Assembly (NCBI RefSeq): GCF_963678635.1
Contig: NC_087067.1
Location: 60,868,594-60,932,593, forward strand
Direction: 5' to 3'
DNA: 64,000 nucleotides
Origin: Symsagittifera roscoffensis
Taxonomy: Eukaryota; Xenacoelomorpha; Acoela; Convolutidae
The notes under the pieces are model-generated. The model did no database searches. It was not told the origin of the DNA and was given only the letters and a program-made list of their open reading frames with translations. A program made the position numbers and the translations under genes. Of the stretch, positions 1 to 8,886 are shown in pieces. Positions within the stretch are counted from its first letter, which is position 1. Every line of letters starts with the position of its first letter.

Positions 1-131
1 AATGAAAAAAAGTAAGAAAAAACAGCAATTTTTTCAACCAATTGTTTTTAACGTGAAATAAAATCAGAATGGATATGCTATTTAGCCTAGCTGAAATAAA
101 AATCATCCAATCTAACCAGGGACATTTCAAA

Positions 132-315
132 AGTATCAACCAATCAGAATCGAGCATTTCTTAAAAAGAAATTTTTATCTTTTTTGATATCAACTAATCA
201 GAGTCGAGCATGATTTAGTAGGAAACTTTTATCTTTTTTGATATCAACCAATCAGAATCGAGCATTCCTTCACATGTAATTTTTGTAATATTAAGCAATC
301 AGAATGGAGTATTCA
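132..315 (+). repeat. Tandem CCAAT-box repeat, about 54-bp period
   Basis: Four imperfect units begin near 132, 186, 240 and 290. Each holds the core TATCAACCAATCAGAATCG or a close variant followed by GAGCAT/GAGTAT. The core contains CCAATCAG, the classical NF-Y (CCAAT-box) site. The region lies downstream of the leftward ORF at 474-1022, so it is probably the control region of a gene outside the window. NF-Y binding is inferred from the consensus only. Confidence 0.5.
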
Positions 316-473
316 CAGATTTTGAAATATTTTATAGATCAGAACAAAGCAATGTTTATGAATCTTCCCAATCAATCATTTTTACTGAAAAATTTTCTAA
401 CGTAACTAACATATACATTTAACGCCTAAATGAGATTTTTCGTCTGATTTATACTACTTTTTCGATACTCAAA

Positions 474-1022
474 TCAAATTTTAAAAATTCTATCAAAATT
501 TCCTTGATTTGTTCTATTTCTAACCAGTGTAAAAAAATTACCAAAATATACGTTTTTATCGTTTTCTTTTTGGTATATTGTAGTGTATACAACCGGAAGT
601 CTATTAAATTTGGATAAGCGATCAAAAGATATTCTGACAAATCTGGATTTTGTATTTGTATCAAACTCAAAACAGTAATCAAATTGATGTTCCTTATCTC
701 CAATTATTGTTTCGTAGGCTCTTCCGTTGTTTTGTTTTTTACTGATCGACCACTCAATGTGCGTTAACTCTTCTAAATAAAAACATTGTTGATAAATCTG
801 GCAGTACTATTCTTTTTTGTAATCTTCTCTCCATCTTTTTATCAAAATTATTGAAATTTCTGTGTTTCTATACAAGTTAAAACTAATACAATCCTCATCA
901 ACGTCATCTGTCCACCACTCTTGTAATTTTTTGTAGTAGTTCAATTTTAAAATTTGATAAATGTTCAATTCAGACATTGAAAACGTTTTTGATGGAAACA
1001 TTTTTCTTACTGAAATATACAA
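474..1022 (-). pseudogene. Copy-L-specific ORF, about 183 codons, one in-frame stop
   Basis: One reading frame runs from an ATG at 1022 to a TGA at 474-476, interrupted only by a TAG at 807-809. The product would start MYISVRKMFPSKTF and contains WWTDDVDEDC, then after the stop FEFDTNTKSRFVRISF and VYFGNFFTLVRNRTN. I do not recognise the family. The reading is too long and well composed to be chance, and a single stop suggests a recently inactivated gene. Copy R has nothing similar at the equivalent place: there the 179-residue PC4-like gene continues. This part of L is therefore a different gene module or a recombination product. Confidence 0.5.
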
Positions 1023-1067
1023 AGAAACTTAAAAAACTCGAATTGTTTTATCATTTTTAAAGTCTTT

Positions 1068-1179
1068 TGTAAAATCGTCGAGCTTTGTAGGATTTTTGGA
1101 ACCAAAAAAATCTCCCAATTCTTGTTTGATTTTTTGAGAACTCAATATAATTGGGACTAGTGTCTTTTCTTGAGTACAT
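1068..1179 (-). pseudogene. N-terminal fragment of the 179-residue PC4-like gene
   Basis: Starting at the ATG at 1177-1179 the minus strand reads MYSRKDTSPNYIEFSKNQ and on to about residue 37. This matches the N-terminus of the intact gene at 61744-62283 (MYSRKDILPNYIEFAKNQ). Similarity stops near 1068, where unrelated sequence leading into the ORF at 474-1022 begins. The match also supports the internal ATG at 62283 as the true start in copy R. It is a truncated relic. Confidence 0.65.
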
Positions 1180-1274
1180 TTTTGAAGAACAGACTGATCA
1201 GATGAAGAGAAATGAGAAAAATGACTTTGAGATGAAATGAAAATGGAAGTAAGAAGTATGACTCATCATGATTT

Positions 1275-1364
1275 CCATATATGGATATAAAAACAAAAAA
1301 TGGGATGTTTTGTATGAAATTTACATATACCGAAATCACGTAGGCGTTACTTCTCCTATATAAA
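1275..1364 (+). promoter_or_regulatory. Promoter of the 189-residue-type gene, copy L
   Basis: It contains a CArG box CCATATATGG (1275-1284, fits CC[A/T]6GG), the motif ACGTAGG (1338-1344) and a TATA box TATATAAA (1357-1364) just upstream of the ATG at 1396. The ACGTAGG-to-TATA distance (19 bp start to start) is the same as in the other two Polinton promoters seen here. SRF binding is inferred from the consensus. Confidence 0.55.
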
Positions 1365-1395
1365 TCCAGAACTCTCAGCAAAATCAATCTTTCCA

Positions 1396-1992
1396 ATGGC
1401 TGCCGCTATGTGTCAAGCTCTTCCCAGCTTTTATTCAGATTATTGTAAAAAATCGCTATTTATATCCGTTTGCAGTGATTTTCACGAAAAATACATAGTA
1501 ACACATGATTATTGTGTCTCTACCCACAACTCTTTCTGTTCTTTGGAAAATTGTAAGTTCCATCTGGTTTTAATAGGAAAATCTCTTAGCAAATTCTTCA
1601 GAGATTAGATAAATATGTATACATATATCAAGAAATTGACTGTTTCTACACTGTGTTCAAACACAGATTCTATTCAAGTATTGTTACGTCAAGCGTAGAA
1701 ATGTTCAATCAGCTTAGATTAGCTTTTCAACATAACTTACGATGGAAAGGAGCCGAAAAGATGCCTAGTATTGCAAAGAAACGGCTAATTCGGAATCAAT
1801 TCTAGAGACATTTTTTATGTTCCAACCAGAAACTGGTTTCCACACAAACTCTTGGTTCAGCGTTTCTGCATAGAATTCGAAAATTTCAAAACTCAAAATA
1901 TGAATCTGATTTGTTCAAAATTATTGATTGCTTTATTGATTGTCATGGTTCTGTAAATAGTGAGCGTGTCAATTTTGCTATTAATTTTTGAT
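1396..1992 (+). pseudogene. Degenerate homologue of the 189-residue Polinton protein
   Basis: The reading begins MAAAMCQALPSFYSDY and follows the intact copy at 62522-63091 (MASAMCQAYPTFYSDY) over its whole length. A one-base loss near 1592-1600 shifts the frame, which otherwise continues through RLDKY-like sequence. A TAG near 1801 interrupts it again, and the original stop is lost, so the frame runs to a TGA at 1990-1992. The family is unknown to me. The promoter upstream looks intact although the gene is dead. Confidence 0.7.
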
Positions 1993-2039
1993 TATATCTT
2001 CATACAAATCTAGTCAAGGTTAATTAAATTTCAATTCAA

Positions 2040-2780
2040 CTGCTTTTCAACGAATAAATGTATGTTACTTTTTCACAAGATGCAAAAAAAATCAATCAGT
2101 TTATAACAAAAATGCGTATTTTAAAGAAAGTTTGTCGCAGAACGCAACTTTTTCATATTTTAAAAAATATGTACATTTGCAAAACCTAACACCTTTTTTT
2201 ATTGTTTAGAAACTATCAGTATTAATGACTTTGAATGCTTTTCTTTCTCTTAATTCACTGTTTCTCTGATGAATTTTATTTAGATACGTGCAAAAGTAGA
2301 TTTGTTTTTTGATCAAACTTAAAACAAAGAAATTCTTAAACATTAATTTTTACCATTCCAAGAAAATCTTGTTACGGTTTTCTTTAAAATGCACAAAAAA
2401 TCCAATGAAAGTTTTCTTAACTTGCGAGATTTTCTTTGATTTTTTTAAACAAGTATGCAAAAAATTTTGTGAAATTTTCTGCATGGTGCAAAAGTATTTT
2501 AAAGTTTTTAACATGTATGCAAAAATTGTAGTGATTTCTTATCTTGTGTGCGAAAATGTTGTGTAGTTTTTCACAAATATCGGAATTGATTCAATTTTTT
2601 TATCATCTTATGATCAAAAAAATTTATGAAAATATTTACTAATTGTAAAATTAGTTTGATTTTTGAAAATAAATTTTACAAATTTTGAAATAAAACTTTG
2701 CCTATGCAATTTTTTAAACAAATTTTTCAATGATCTTATTTCTTTGTTCCTATCTCTTCAACCAAAAATTACTAGATGTA
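2040..2780. repeat. Intergenic TGCAAAAA-motif array
   Basis: This AT-rich spacer lies between the ends of two convergent genes (1396-1992 rightward, 2822-3274 leftward). It repeats short phrases built on TGCAAAAA, often preceded by ACAAG or ACATG and followed by a T-run; examples sit near 2082, 2457, 2488 and 2517. A stronger version lies in copy R at 63170-63740. No reading frame in it is convincing. Its role is unknown; 3' end formation is one possibility given the convergent context. Confidence 0.45.
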
Positions 2781-2821
2781 AAAACATTAAATTGCAAAAC
2801 ACAAGATAATAACCAATTTAT

Positions 2822-3274
2822 TTACAAATCAAAGAGCTGTCGAGCAGCTGAAGAAATTTGCAAGTTCTCAATGGAGCGCAAAGCTGGTCTTGCCTCCATC
2901 ACTGGTGGTTCGCTGACTGGAGTTCTTGAATCAGAGAACCCCTCATCCTCTTCGATGGTAATTGGGTTGTCCACAGATCCCTCTTGCCAAGGAAAGAGGA
3001 GATCTTTGACTGGTTGAACCACAAACCTTGAGTGAGGAATCTCGGGGTAGTTCATTCCCACATGATCAGACAGTTCCTTCATCAATTGCATGGTTCCAAT
3101 GTGGTTCTCTGTGATGGGATCTTGCATCATTTGATGCTCGCTGAAATCCTTTCGCATCACTTCCACCAGGTGCCAGACTTGGATTGGGATGTCCATTCGA
3201 GCCTGAAAAACTCCAGGGACAGTTTCTCGCACTTGGATTTGTACTAGATCAGGTGAAAATTCTACAGAGTACAT
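2822..3274 (-). CDS. 150-residue protein, PC4-like N-terminal domain (unit 1)
   Basis: The start is the ATG at 3274; the frame is open upstream but only through a TTG. Residues about 1-35 (MYSVEF, then VQIQVRE, then DIPIQVW) follow the pattern of the PC4/Sub1 ssDNA-binding fold: strands ending in a V-x-I-x-x-R-E element, then a strand and a helix starting with a Trp. The C-terminal half is acidic then Pro/Glu-rich. PC4 binds single-stranded DNA, so a role in coating displaced strands during protein-primed replication is an inference. A broken copy lies at 7022-7474 and the C-terminal end of a third begins at 63922. It is the first leftward gene after the convergent spacer. Confidence 0.45.
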   Translation of the reverse strand: MYSVEFSPDLVQIQVRETVPGVFQARMDIPIQVWHLVEVMRKDFSEHQMMQDPITENHIGTMQLMKELSDHVGMNYPEIPHSRFVVQPVKDLLFPWQEGSVDNPITIEEDEGFSDSRTPVSEPPVMEARPALRSIENLQISSAARQLFDL

Positions 3275-3339
3275 AAGGTTGCTGTTTTGCACTGAGAAGA
3301 TCAATTTGAGCAATAAGTTGAGTTAACGATACAGAGTAA

Positions 3340-3700
3340 AAACAAGATTTATATTTAAGAGGGAGGAAGTTGACGGTGGTTAAGTTGAAATTAATGTAGT
3401 TAGAGCTGAGAGAGGAGGTAGTTGACGGTAGTTAAGTTGAAATTAAAATGATTTTTAGTTAAGAGAGAGGGGTACCTTCGACTGGAATGTGTGGGTTTAA
3501 CAAATCAGAATGAATTTTCTTTATTTGGATTGTAGTCGTGTCCAATCATATTTTAGTTTCCTTTTTTAAGGAATTCTTATAGAAAACTAGTGTCCAATTG
3601 GAAACAAACTCCATTTTACGTATTGTCATTTCCAATCACCAAAAAGTTCATTTTTGTTCACGTTGTCGTATCCAATCAGACAAAAATTTGCCTTTTAAGG
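3340..3700 (-). promoter_or_regulatory. Upstream region of the 150-residue gene: TATA-like, 58-bp duplication, CCAAT boxes
   Basis: On the minus strand a TATA-like ATATAAATC lies near 3343-3352. Bases 3362-3460 hold two copies of a roughly 60-bp segment sharing GTTGACGGT and AAGTTGAAATTAA. Further out, CCAAT occurs near 3541, 3591, 3634 and 3671. The same region recurs in unit 2 at about 7540-7880. Confidence 0.4.
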
Positions 3701-3702
3701 AC

Positions 3703-3852
3703 TTAGTCTTCCAAATAAGTAAAAATATACACAAAAGCAATCGCAAAAATAAATGACCAAAAGTTGTTTGCTGTAAAAATAAGAAATATTGCCGATATAA
3801 ATAACAATAGAAGAAAAATTAATAAAAGTAGCATCTCTGCAAGTCTTCTCAT
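3703..3852 (-). CDS. 49-residue membrane protein (unit 1)
   Basis: The ORF starts at the ATG at 3852 and ends with a TAA at 3703-3705. It begins MRRLAEMLL and consists almost entirely of two hydrophobic segments (an IFLLLL-type stretch, then FWSFIFAIAFVYIF), ending YLED. An ORF of exactly the same length with a nearly identical product exists in unit 2 (7899-8048), which supports it as a real gene. Its ATG lies 5 bases after the stop of the 81-residue ORF. It is probably a small membrane-inserted protein; no function is recognised. Confidence 0.45.
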   Translation of the reverse strand: MRRLAEMLLLLIFLLLLFISAIFLIFTANNFWSFIFAIAFVYIFTYLED

Positions 3853-3857
3853 CAAGT

Positions 3858-4103
3858 TTAAAGATTTTTTTGTATATAATTGATGAGAAATTGCTGATTT
3901 TTGAGCAGATAACCAAGTTCTTTGATTTTGATGTAGATTTGAGACGATAACTCAAAGTTGATGAATTTTTCAAAGCAAATCTCTGGAAATCTGATACCAA
4001 ACCTGATCATGCAAGATTTTGAACTTTGAAAGTCTTTAAAAGAATGGAGGAATAAAGAACTTTGCTGGGGAGTTTTAACAAATAAAAAGAGTCTTTGAAA
4101 CAT
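3858..4103 (-). CDS. 81-residue hypothetical protein (unit 1)
   Basis: This ORF begins with an ATG at 4103 (MFQRLFLFVKTPQQ) and ends with a TAA at 3858-3860, directly before the 49-residue membrane ORF. The reading is preserved in unit 2, although the start there is altered by an insertion. It is rich in Phe, Ile and Lys, with no clear membrane segment and no known motif. It may be a distinct protein or the N-terminal part of an originally fused protein. No function is assigned. Confidence 0.3.
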   Translation of the reverse strand: MFQRLFLFVKTPQQSSLFLHSFKDFQSSKSCMIRFGIRFPEICFEKFINFELSSQIYIKIKELGYLLKNQQFLINYIQKNL

Positions 4104-4174
4104 TATCGTACGACTTTTTTATTAACTTCAAATTTTCTTAAATAAATAAAATTTCTTTTCTAGTCATGTGTAAC

Positions 4175-4417
4175 TCAAGCAGTAAGTTTATAGCTTTGAT
4201 CCGCATTATGTGGATCAAAAAAAAACTCTTTGATTGAGTAAATTTCCCTAAAGAGACCTTTACTTAGTCGAAGAACTCTATTTTGGACAACATAAACGTC
4301 CAAAAAATTGTGAAAAAAGTAAGAATCTACATCTATTTCATCAATAAGGAAATCACACGGAATATTTTTTTTCTTGTAGAGTAATTCAAGGAAGTTCAAA
4401 TGCTTTTTAATTGACAT
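4175..4417 (-). CDS. 80-residue hypothetical protein (unit 1)
   Basis: The ORF starts at the ATG at 4417 (MSIKKHLNFLELLYKKK), followed by a hydrophobic/acidic stretch FLIDEIDVDSYFFHNFLD and LSKGLFREIYS. It is conserved for about 65 residues in unit 2 (8270-8512), where the C-terminus differs because of a rearrangement. It diverges from pPolB, sharing the same intergenic control region. It resembles no family I know. Leu/Ile spacing suggests helices. Confidence 0.4.
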   Translation of the reverse strand: MSIKKHLNFLELLYKKKNIPCDFLIDEIDVDSYFFHNFLDVYVVQNRVLRLSKGLFREIYSIKEFFFDPHNADQSYKLTA

Positions 4418-4488
4418 TCTTCAAAAATGAATATTTTTGATCCAAAGTTATGTCTAGAAACTTCTTAGTTCTGATTGGTTGAAAATTT

Positions 4489-4692
4489 TTCTAGAAAATT
4501 CTAGAACTTTCGAAGGAATGACGTCATTACCATGAAAGGAAAATTGCGTGGGTGGTGACGTCACTTCTATTTCTAGAGTGACGTCATTATCATAAAAGGA
4601 ACATTGCGTAGGCGGTGACGTCACTTCTATTCAAAGAATGACGTCATTACTTTAAGAGGATAATTGCGTAGGCATCACTGTTAGTATAAAAA
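4489..4692 (+). promoter_or_regulatory. pPolB promoter, unit 1: HSE, five CREs, GCGTAGG and TATA
   Basis: TTC and GAA blocks alternate with exact 2-base spacing at 4489-4511, making a perfect five-pentamer heat-shock element. TGACGTCA palindromes occur at 4519, 4556, 4579, 4616 and 4639, organised in 60-bp repeats. GCGTAGG is at 4666-4672 and TATAAAAA at 4685-4692. A CCAAT box follows at 4730. The region lies between the divergent 80-residue gene and pPolB, so it may serve both. HSF and CREB/ATF binding are inferred from consensus sites. Confidence 0.7.
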
Positions 4693-4790
4693 CGCTTATT
4701 TTATTGCGTTAAATCATTCATTTTGTTAGCCAATCAGAAACAGTCAATTGAATTTTACATCAAATTTTTCATTTCGTTACTTCACGAAAA

Positions 4791-4863
4791 GTAAGTATTT
4801 TCAATCAATTGGTACTTTAAGTTTTTAATTTTGGAATATTTCTAAAGTCCCAATTATTTTTAG
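4791..4863 (+). other. Predicted 73-nt intron in the pPolB leader (unit 1)
   Basis: The 5' site is GAAAA/GTAAGT and the 3' site is TTATTTTTAG, three bases before the ATG at 4867. The same intron, of the same length, is preserved at 8887-8959 in unit 2. The 3' site could also accept a trans-spliced leader. Confidence 0.6.
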
Positions 4864-4866
4864 ATA

Positions 4867-6706
4867 ATGCCTGCCCTTAACCGAAACGAGAAATTGAAGT
4901 GGGAGGACTGTGCGCAGGAATACAGGAGAGCTGATGCTGCCATACATCGAAATAGATGTGAAAAACAAAAGGAACATAAGTGTCCAAACTCATTTTTATA
5001 CAAAGAGCAAAGAGGAGATGGGTTATCATGTTGCGAAGAAGCATGCTCAACCAAGTTCAAAGCAGTCGGCAGTTTGTCCTTCTTGTGAACAAAAGTTCCC
5101 AAGTTACTACTCTCTCCAACAACATCGGAGAAAGGAACATGGAGCAAAACAACAGAAACCCAGTGATACTGTAGCGGACTTGAACAAGATTGTGGAGGAA
5201 GAAGGGGAAAATCGTGAAAAAAAGGAGGAACTTAGTGCCTGTCAACATTTCTGGTGGATACGGAGATGGAAAATGGGAGACATAGGGTATTTAATTTCGA
5301 AATGTCCAAGTTAGATGCTAAAATAATTAACGAGAAACTTGAAGAAGTCTTCAACAAGCTCGATTCTTCCGCTAAAATCAACATTACTCTGGGTTTTGTT
5401 CTTCGAAACATTGAGACTGGTGAATAATGATATTTCTACGCCCATGAAAACAATTCTTTATTTGAAAAATCTCATTTGCTTTGTACTAAAGCAGACTTGA
5501 TAACAATACAAGAAAAAGTGGAAAATTTTGATATTGTGGAGCAATGTACCCAAGAACGCCAGAACACAAAATGGAGATTCAAGTTGATTACTAACGTTAC
5601 AATTTTTGCTGCTTTGCTGAAAAACATCCCAATGGGATGTCCGGACTCTGTCTTACCCGAACCTCTACTGAAAAACCATTCTGTTAACTGTCTTTTATCT
5701 AACAAAGACAAGGAACCTTACAAAGATCATTTGTGTCTTTTCCGCGCAATGGCAATGTACATGAACGGACACAAAGATCTCGACTCTCATACTTCCAGAT
5801 ACTTTACAAATTTTATTTCAAAATCTGGTTATGATCCTAAAAACTTTCGTGGAGTTTCTGTAGAAAATTTACCTGTTGTCGAGGAAATTGTGCAAAGAAA
5901 CTTTTTTTTATACGATTCCGATATCCAAGAAGGAGAATATGTAGGAGAACTAGCTCGAAGAAGTATCGGAAGATTCGACAAAACAGTTAAGCTACTGAGA
6001 TTTAACAATCATATCATTCATACAAATGATACAGATAGTTTCTTCAATTGCTTTCGATGCCCTAGCTGTGACACCTTTTTCCACAAATCAGACCACTTCA
6101 ATCAGCATCTCCTTAGAAGTAAGGAGCGAGTGAGACATATTTACCCAAAGAATGTGTATGAACTTCGCAAAACTTTGTTTGAAAAGCTAGAGGGATTCAA
6201 TCTTCCAGATTCTGAAGATAACAAGCTCTTCAGTAATCTAGCAATTTTCGATTTTGAATCGATTTGAGTTCCTACAGACGAATTAAAAGAAACACAAACT
6301 ATAATCTGGATTGGAAAACATGTCCCCGTTTCAGTCTCTATATCATCGAATCTGATTGATGGTCCCATCGTCTTGTACAACAAGGATCCACAGAACTCGA
6401 TTATTGATTTTGTAAGCAACCTCGAACTGTTAGCTGAAAACAGTAAGTTGAAGATGAGAACAAAATTTCAAGATATTGAAAGAGCTGTCGAAGAAAGAAT
6501 GAAAAAGATCTTTGATCAGCTGAACGAACGTGGTAAAAACTTTCCAAGTAATAAATTCGAGTATGAAGATGAATGCATTGAAGATTCGGAAGAAGCAGAT
6601 ATGTCAACACAATTCTTGCGAATTCAGAAAAATCAACTCATCGATTTGAAACAACATCTAGAGAGATATATAAATACTTTACCTGTTTTTGGATTTAACA
6701 GCGGTT
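4867..6706 (+). pseudogene. polB: pPolB N-terminal half (unit 1), truncated
   Basis: This encodes the start of a protein-primed family-B DNA polymerase. C2H2-type zinc-finger segments come first (MPALNRNEK, CPSCEQKFPSYYSLQQH), then a conserved N-terminal domain, then CPSCDTFFHKSDHFNQH (a further zinc finger), then exonuclease motif I LAIFDFES at about 6241-6261. Lesions include a 2-base deletion near 4988, a frameshift near 5280, TAA TGA at 5425-5430, and TGA at 6265-6267 directly after DFESI. The gene is cut at the duplication junction (about 6706), so the polymerase domain is missing. It cannot make an active enzyme. Confidence 0.85.
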
Positions 6707-7021
6707 CTTAACATGTATGCAAAAACTGTAGTGATTTCTTATCTTGTGTGCAAAAATGTTGTGTAGTTTTTCACAAATATTCGAATTGATTCAATTTTTT
6801 TATCATCTTACGGTAAATTTTTTTTGAAAATATTTACTAATTGTAAAATTAGTTTGATTTTTGAAAATAAATTTTACAAATTTTAAAACAAAACTTTGCC
6901 TATGCAATTTCTTAAACAAACTTTTCAATGATCTTATTTCTTTGTTCCTATCTCTTTAACAAAAAATACTAGATGCAAAAAACATTAAATTACAAAACAC
7001 AAGATAATAATCAATTTATTT

Positions 7022-7474
7022 ACAAATCAAAAAGCTGTCAAGCAGCTGAAGAAATTTGCAAGTTCTCGATGGAGCGCAAAGCTGGTCTTGCCTCCATCAC
7101 TGGTGGTTCGCGGACTGGAGTTCTTGGCTCAGAGAACCCCTCATCCTATTCGATGGTAATTGGGTTGTCCACAGATCCCTCTTGCCAAGGAAAGAGGAGG
7201 TCGTTGACTGGTTGAACCACAAACCTTGAGTGAGGAATCTCGGGCTAGTTCATTCCCACATGCTCAGACACTTCCTCCATCATTTGCATGGTTCTAATTT
7301 GGTTCTCTGTGATGGGATCTTGCATCATTTGATGCTCGCTGAAATCCTTTCGCATCACTTCCACCAGGTGCCAGACTTGGATTGGGATGTCCATTCGAGC
7401 CAGAAAAACTCCAGAGACAGTTTCGCGCACTTGGATTTGTACTAGAACAGGTGAAAATTCTACATGTACATAAG
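7022..7474 (-). pseudogene. 150-residue PC4-like gene, unit 2, broken
   Basis: This is a homologue of 2822-3274. A one-base loss just after the ATG (near 7466) shifts the frame, and stops arise at 7245-7247, near 7147 and near 7037. Between the lesions the reading VRETVSGVF and DIPIQVWHLVEV remains. It is therefore a decayed duplicate; the unit 1 copy is the open one. Confidence 0.75.
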
Positions 7475-7539
7475 GTTGCTGTTTTGCACTGAGAAGATCG
7501 TTTTGAGTAATAAGTTGAGTTAACGATACAAAGTAAAAA

Positions 7540-7890
7540 CAAGATTTATATTTAAGAGGGAGGAAGTTGACGGTGGTTTAGTTGAAATTATTGTGTTTAG
7601 AGCTGAGAGAGCAGGTAGTTGACGGTAGTTAAGTTGAAAATAAAATGATTTTTAGTTAAGAGAGAGGGGTACCTTCGACTGGAATGTGTGGGTTTAACAA
7701 ATCAGAATGAATTTTCCTTATTTGGATTGTAGTCGTGTCCAATCATATTTTAGTTTCCTTTTATGGAGTTCTTATAAAAAACTAGTTTCCAATTGGAAAC
7801 AAAGCTCCATTTTACACATTGTCGTTTCCAATCACAAAAATGTTCATTTTTTTTCACGTTGTCGTATCCAATCAGACAAAGATTTGCCTT
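7540..7890. promoter_or_regulatory. Upstream region of the 150-residue gene, unit 2
   Basis: This repeats 3340-3690: a TATA-like element on the minus strand, two GTTGACGGT-containing segments, and CCAAT boxes near 7739, 7789, 7829 and 7867. Confidence 0.35.
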
Positions 7891-7898
7891 TTAAGGAC

Positions 7899-8195
7899 TT
7901 AGTCTTCCAAATAAGTAAAAATATACACAAAAGCAATCGCAAAAATAAATGACCAAAAGTTGTTTGCTGTAAAAATAAGAAATATTGCCGATATAAGTAA
8001 CAAAAGAAGAAAAATTAACGAAAGTAGCATCTCTGCAAGTCTTCTCATCAAGTTAAAAAATTTTTTGTATATAATTGATGAGAAATTGCTGATTTTTGAG
8101 CAGATAACCAAGTTCTTTGATTTTGATGTAGATTTGAGACGATAACTCAAAGTTGATGAATCTTTCAAAGCAAATCTCTGGAAATCTGATACCAA
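7899..8195 (-). CDS. Small membrane protein, unit 2 (49 residues from 8048, or 98 from 8195)
   Basis: From the internal ATG at 8048 the product matches the unit 1 49-residue membrane protein. In unit 2 the frame is also open further upstream, giving a 98-residue product that begins MVSDFQRFALK. That extension is out of frame in unit 1 because of length differences in an A/T run near 3862/8056, so the shorter start is preferred. Two membrane segments fill the C-terminal half. Confidence 0.4.
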   Translation of the reverse strand: MVSDFQRFALKDSSTLSYRLKSTSKSKNLVICSKISNFSSIIYKKFFNLMRRLAEMLLSLIFLLLLLISAIFLIFTANNFWSFIFAIAFVYIFTYLED

Positions 8196-8262
8196 ACCTA
8201 ATCATGCAAGATTTTGAACTTTGAAAGTCTTTAAAAAAATGGAGGAATAAAGAACTTTGCTG
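8053..8262 (-). pseudogene. 81-residue hypothetical ORF, unit 2, start lost
   Basis: The frame corresponding to 3858-4103 stays open (FVKNPQQSSLFLHFF and onward) to its TAA at 8053-8055. An insertion near 8280-8310 removes the ATG and merges the upstream part with the end of the 80-residue ORF. Confidence 0.3.
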
Positions 8263-8269
8263 GGGATTT

Positions 8270-8512
8270 TTAACAAATTTGGGAGTTGAATGTGAAATAA
8301 AAAGAGTCTTTGAAAGAGTCTGTGATTGAGTAAATTTCCCTAAAGAGACCTTTACTTAGTCGAAGAACTCTATTTTGGACAACATAAACGTCCAAAAAAT
8401 TGTGAAAAAAGTAAGAATCTACATCTATTTCATCAATAAGGAAAACGCACGGAATATTTTCTTTTTTCTTGTAGAGTAATTCAAGGAAGTTCAAATGCTT
8501 TTTAATTAACAT
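8270..8512 (-). CDS. 80-residue hypothetical protein, unit 2
   Basis: It begins MLIKKHLNFLELLYKKK at the ATG at 8512 and is colinear with 4175-4417 until about residue 63. There the unit 2 tail (DSFKDSFYFTFNSQIC) replaces the unit 1 tail because about 60 bases were lost or rearranged near 8330. Conservation of the N-terminal two-thirds suggests that part was the functional region. Function unknown. Confidence 0.35.
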   Translation of the reverse strand: MLIKKHLNFLELLYKKKENIPCVFLIDEIDVDSYFFHNFLDVYVVQNRVLRLSKGLFREIYSITDSFKDSFYFTFNSQIC

Positions 8513-8583
8513 TCTTCAAAAATGAATATTTTGAATCCAAAGTTATGTCTAGAAACTTCTTAGTTCTGATTGGTTGAAAATTT

Positions 8584-8790
8584 TTCTAGAAAATTCTAGA
8601 ACTTTCGAAGGAATGACGTCATTACCATGAAAGGAAAATTGCGTGGGTGGTGACGTCACTTCTATTTCTAGAATGACGTCATTATCATAAAAGGAACATT
8701 GCGTAGGCGGTGACGTCACTTCTATTCAAAGAATGACGTCATTACTTTAAGAGGATAATTGCGTAGGCATCACTGTTAGTATAACAACGC
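8584..8790 (+). promoter_or_regulatory. pPolB promoter, unit 2: HSE, five CREs, mutated TATA
   Basis: The five-pentamer heat-shock element is at 8584-8606. TGACGTCA sites are at 8614, 8651, 8674, 8711 and 8734. GCGTAGG follows at 8761-8767. The TATA box reads TATAACAA instead of TATAAAAA. All upstream sites are conserved from unit 1. Confidence 0.65.
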
Positions 8791-8886
8791 TTATTTTATT
8801 GCGTTAAATCATTCATTTATTTTTGCCAATCAGAAACAGTCAATTGAATTTTATATCAAATTTTATATTTCGTTACTTCACGAAAA

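Larger units (their letters stand above)
2511..6706 (+). repeat. Tandem duplication, unit 1
   Basis: About 4.2 kb here is repeated directly in the next 4.1 kb (6711-10801). Base 2511 aligns with base 6711, and bases near 6705 align with those near 10800. The unit spans the end of the TGCAAAAA spacer, the leftward small genes, the CRE promoter and the N-terminal half of pPolB. The two units differ by scattered substitutions and small indels, so the duplication is not very recent. Confidence 0.85.

Noticed and set aside
60-350. Regular repeats considered as a CRISPR array
   Set aside because: The repeats are imperfect, the spacers are similar AT-rich DNA, and the context is eukaryotic; CCAAT-box repeats explain it better.
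5425-6267. Stop codons in pPolB as evidence for an alternative genetic code
   Set aside because: Three different stop types plus frameshifts are present, and the open genes of Polinton R use standard stops, so decay explains it.
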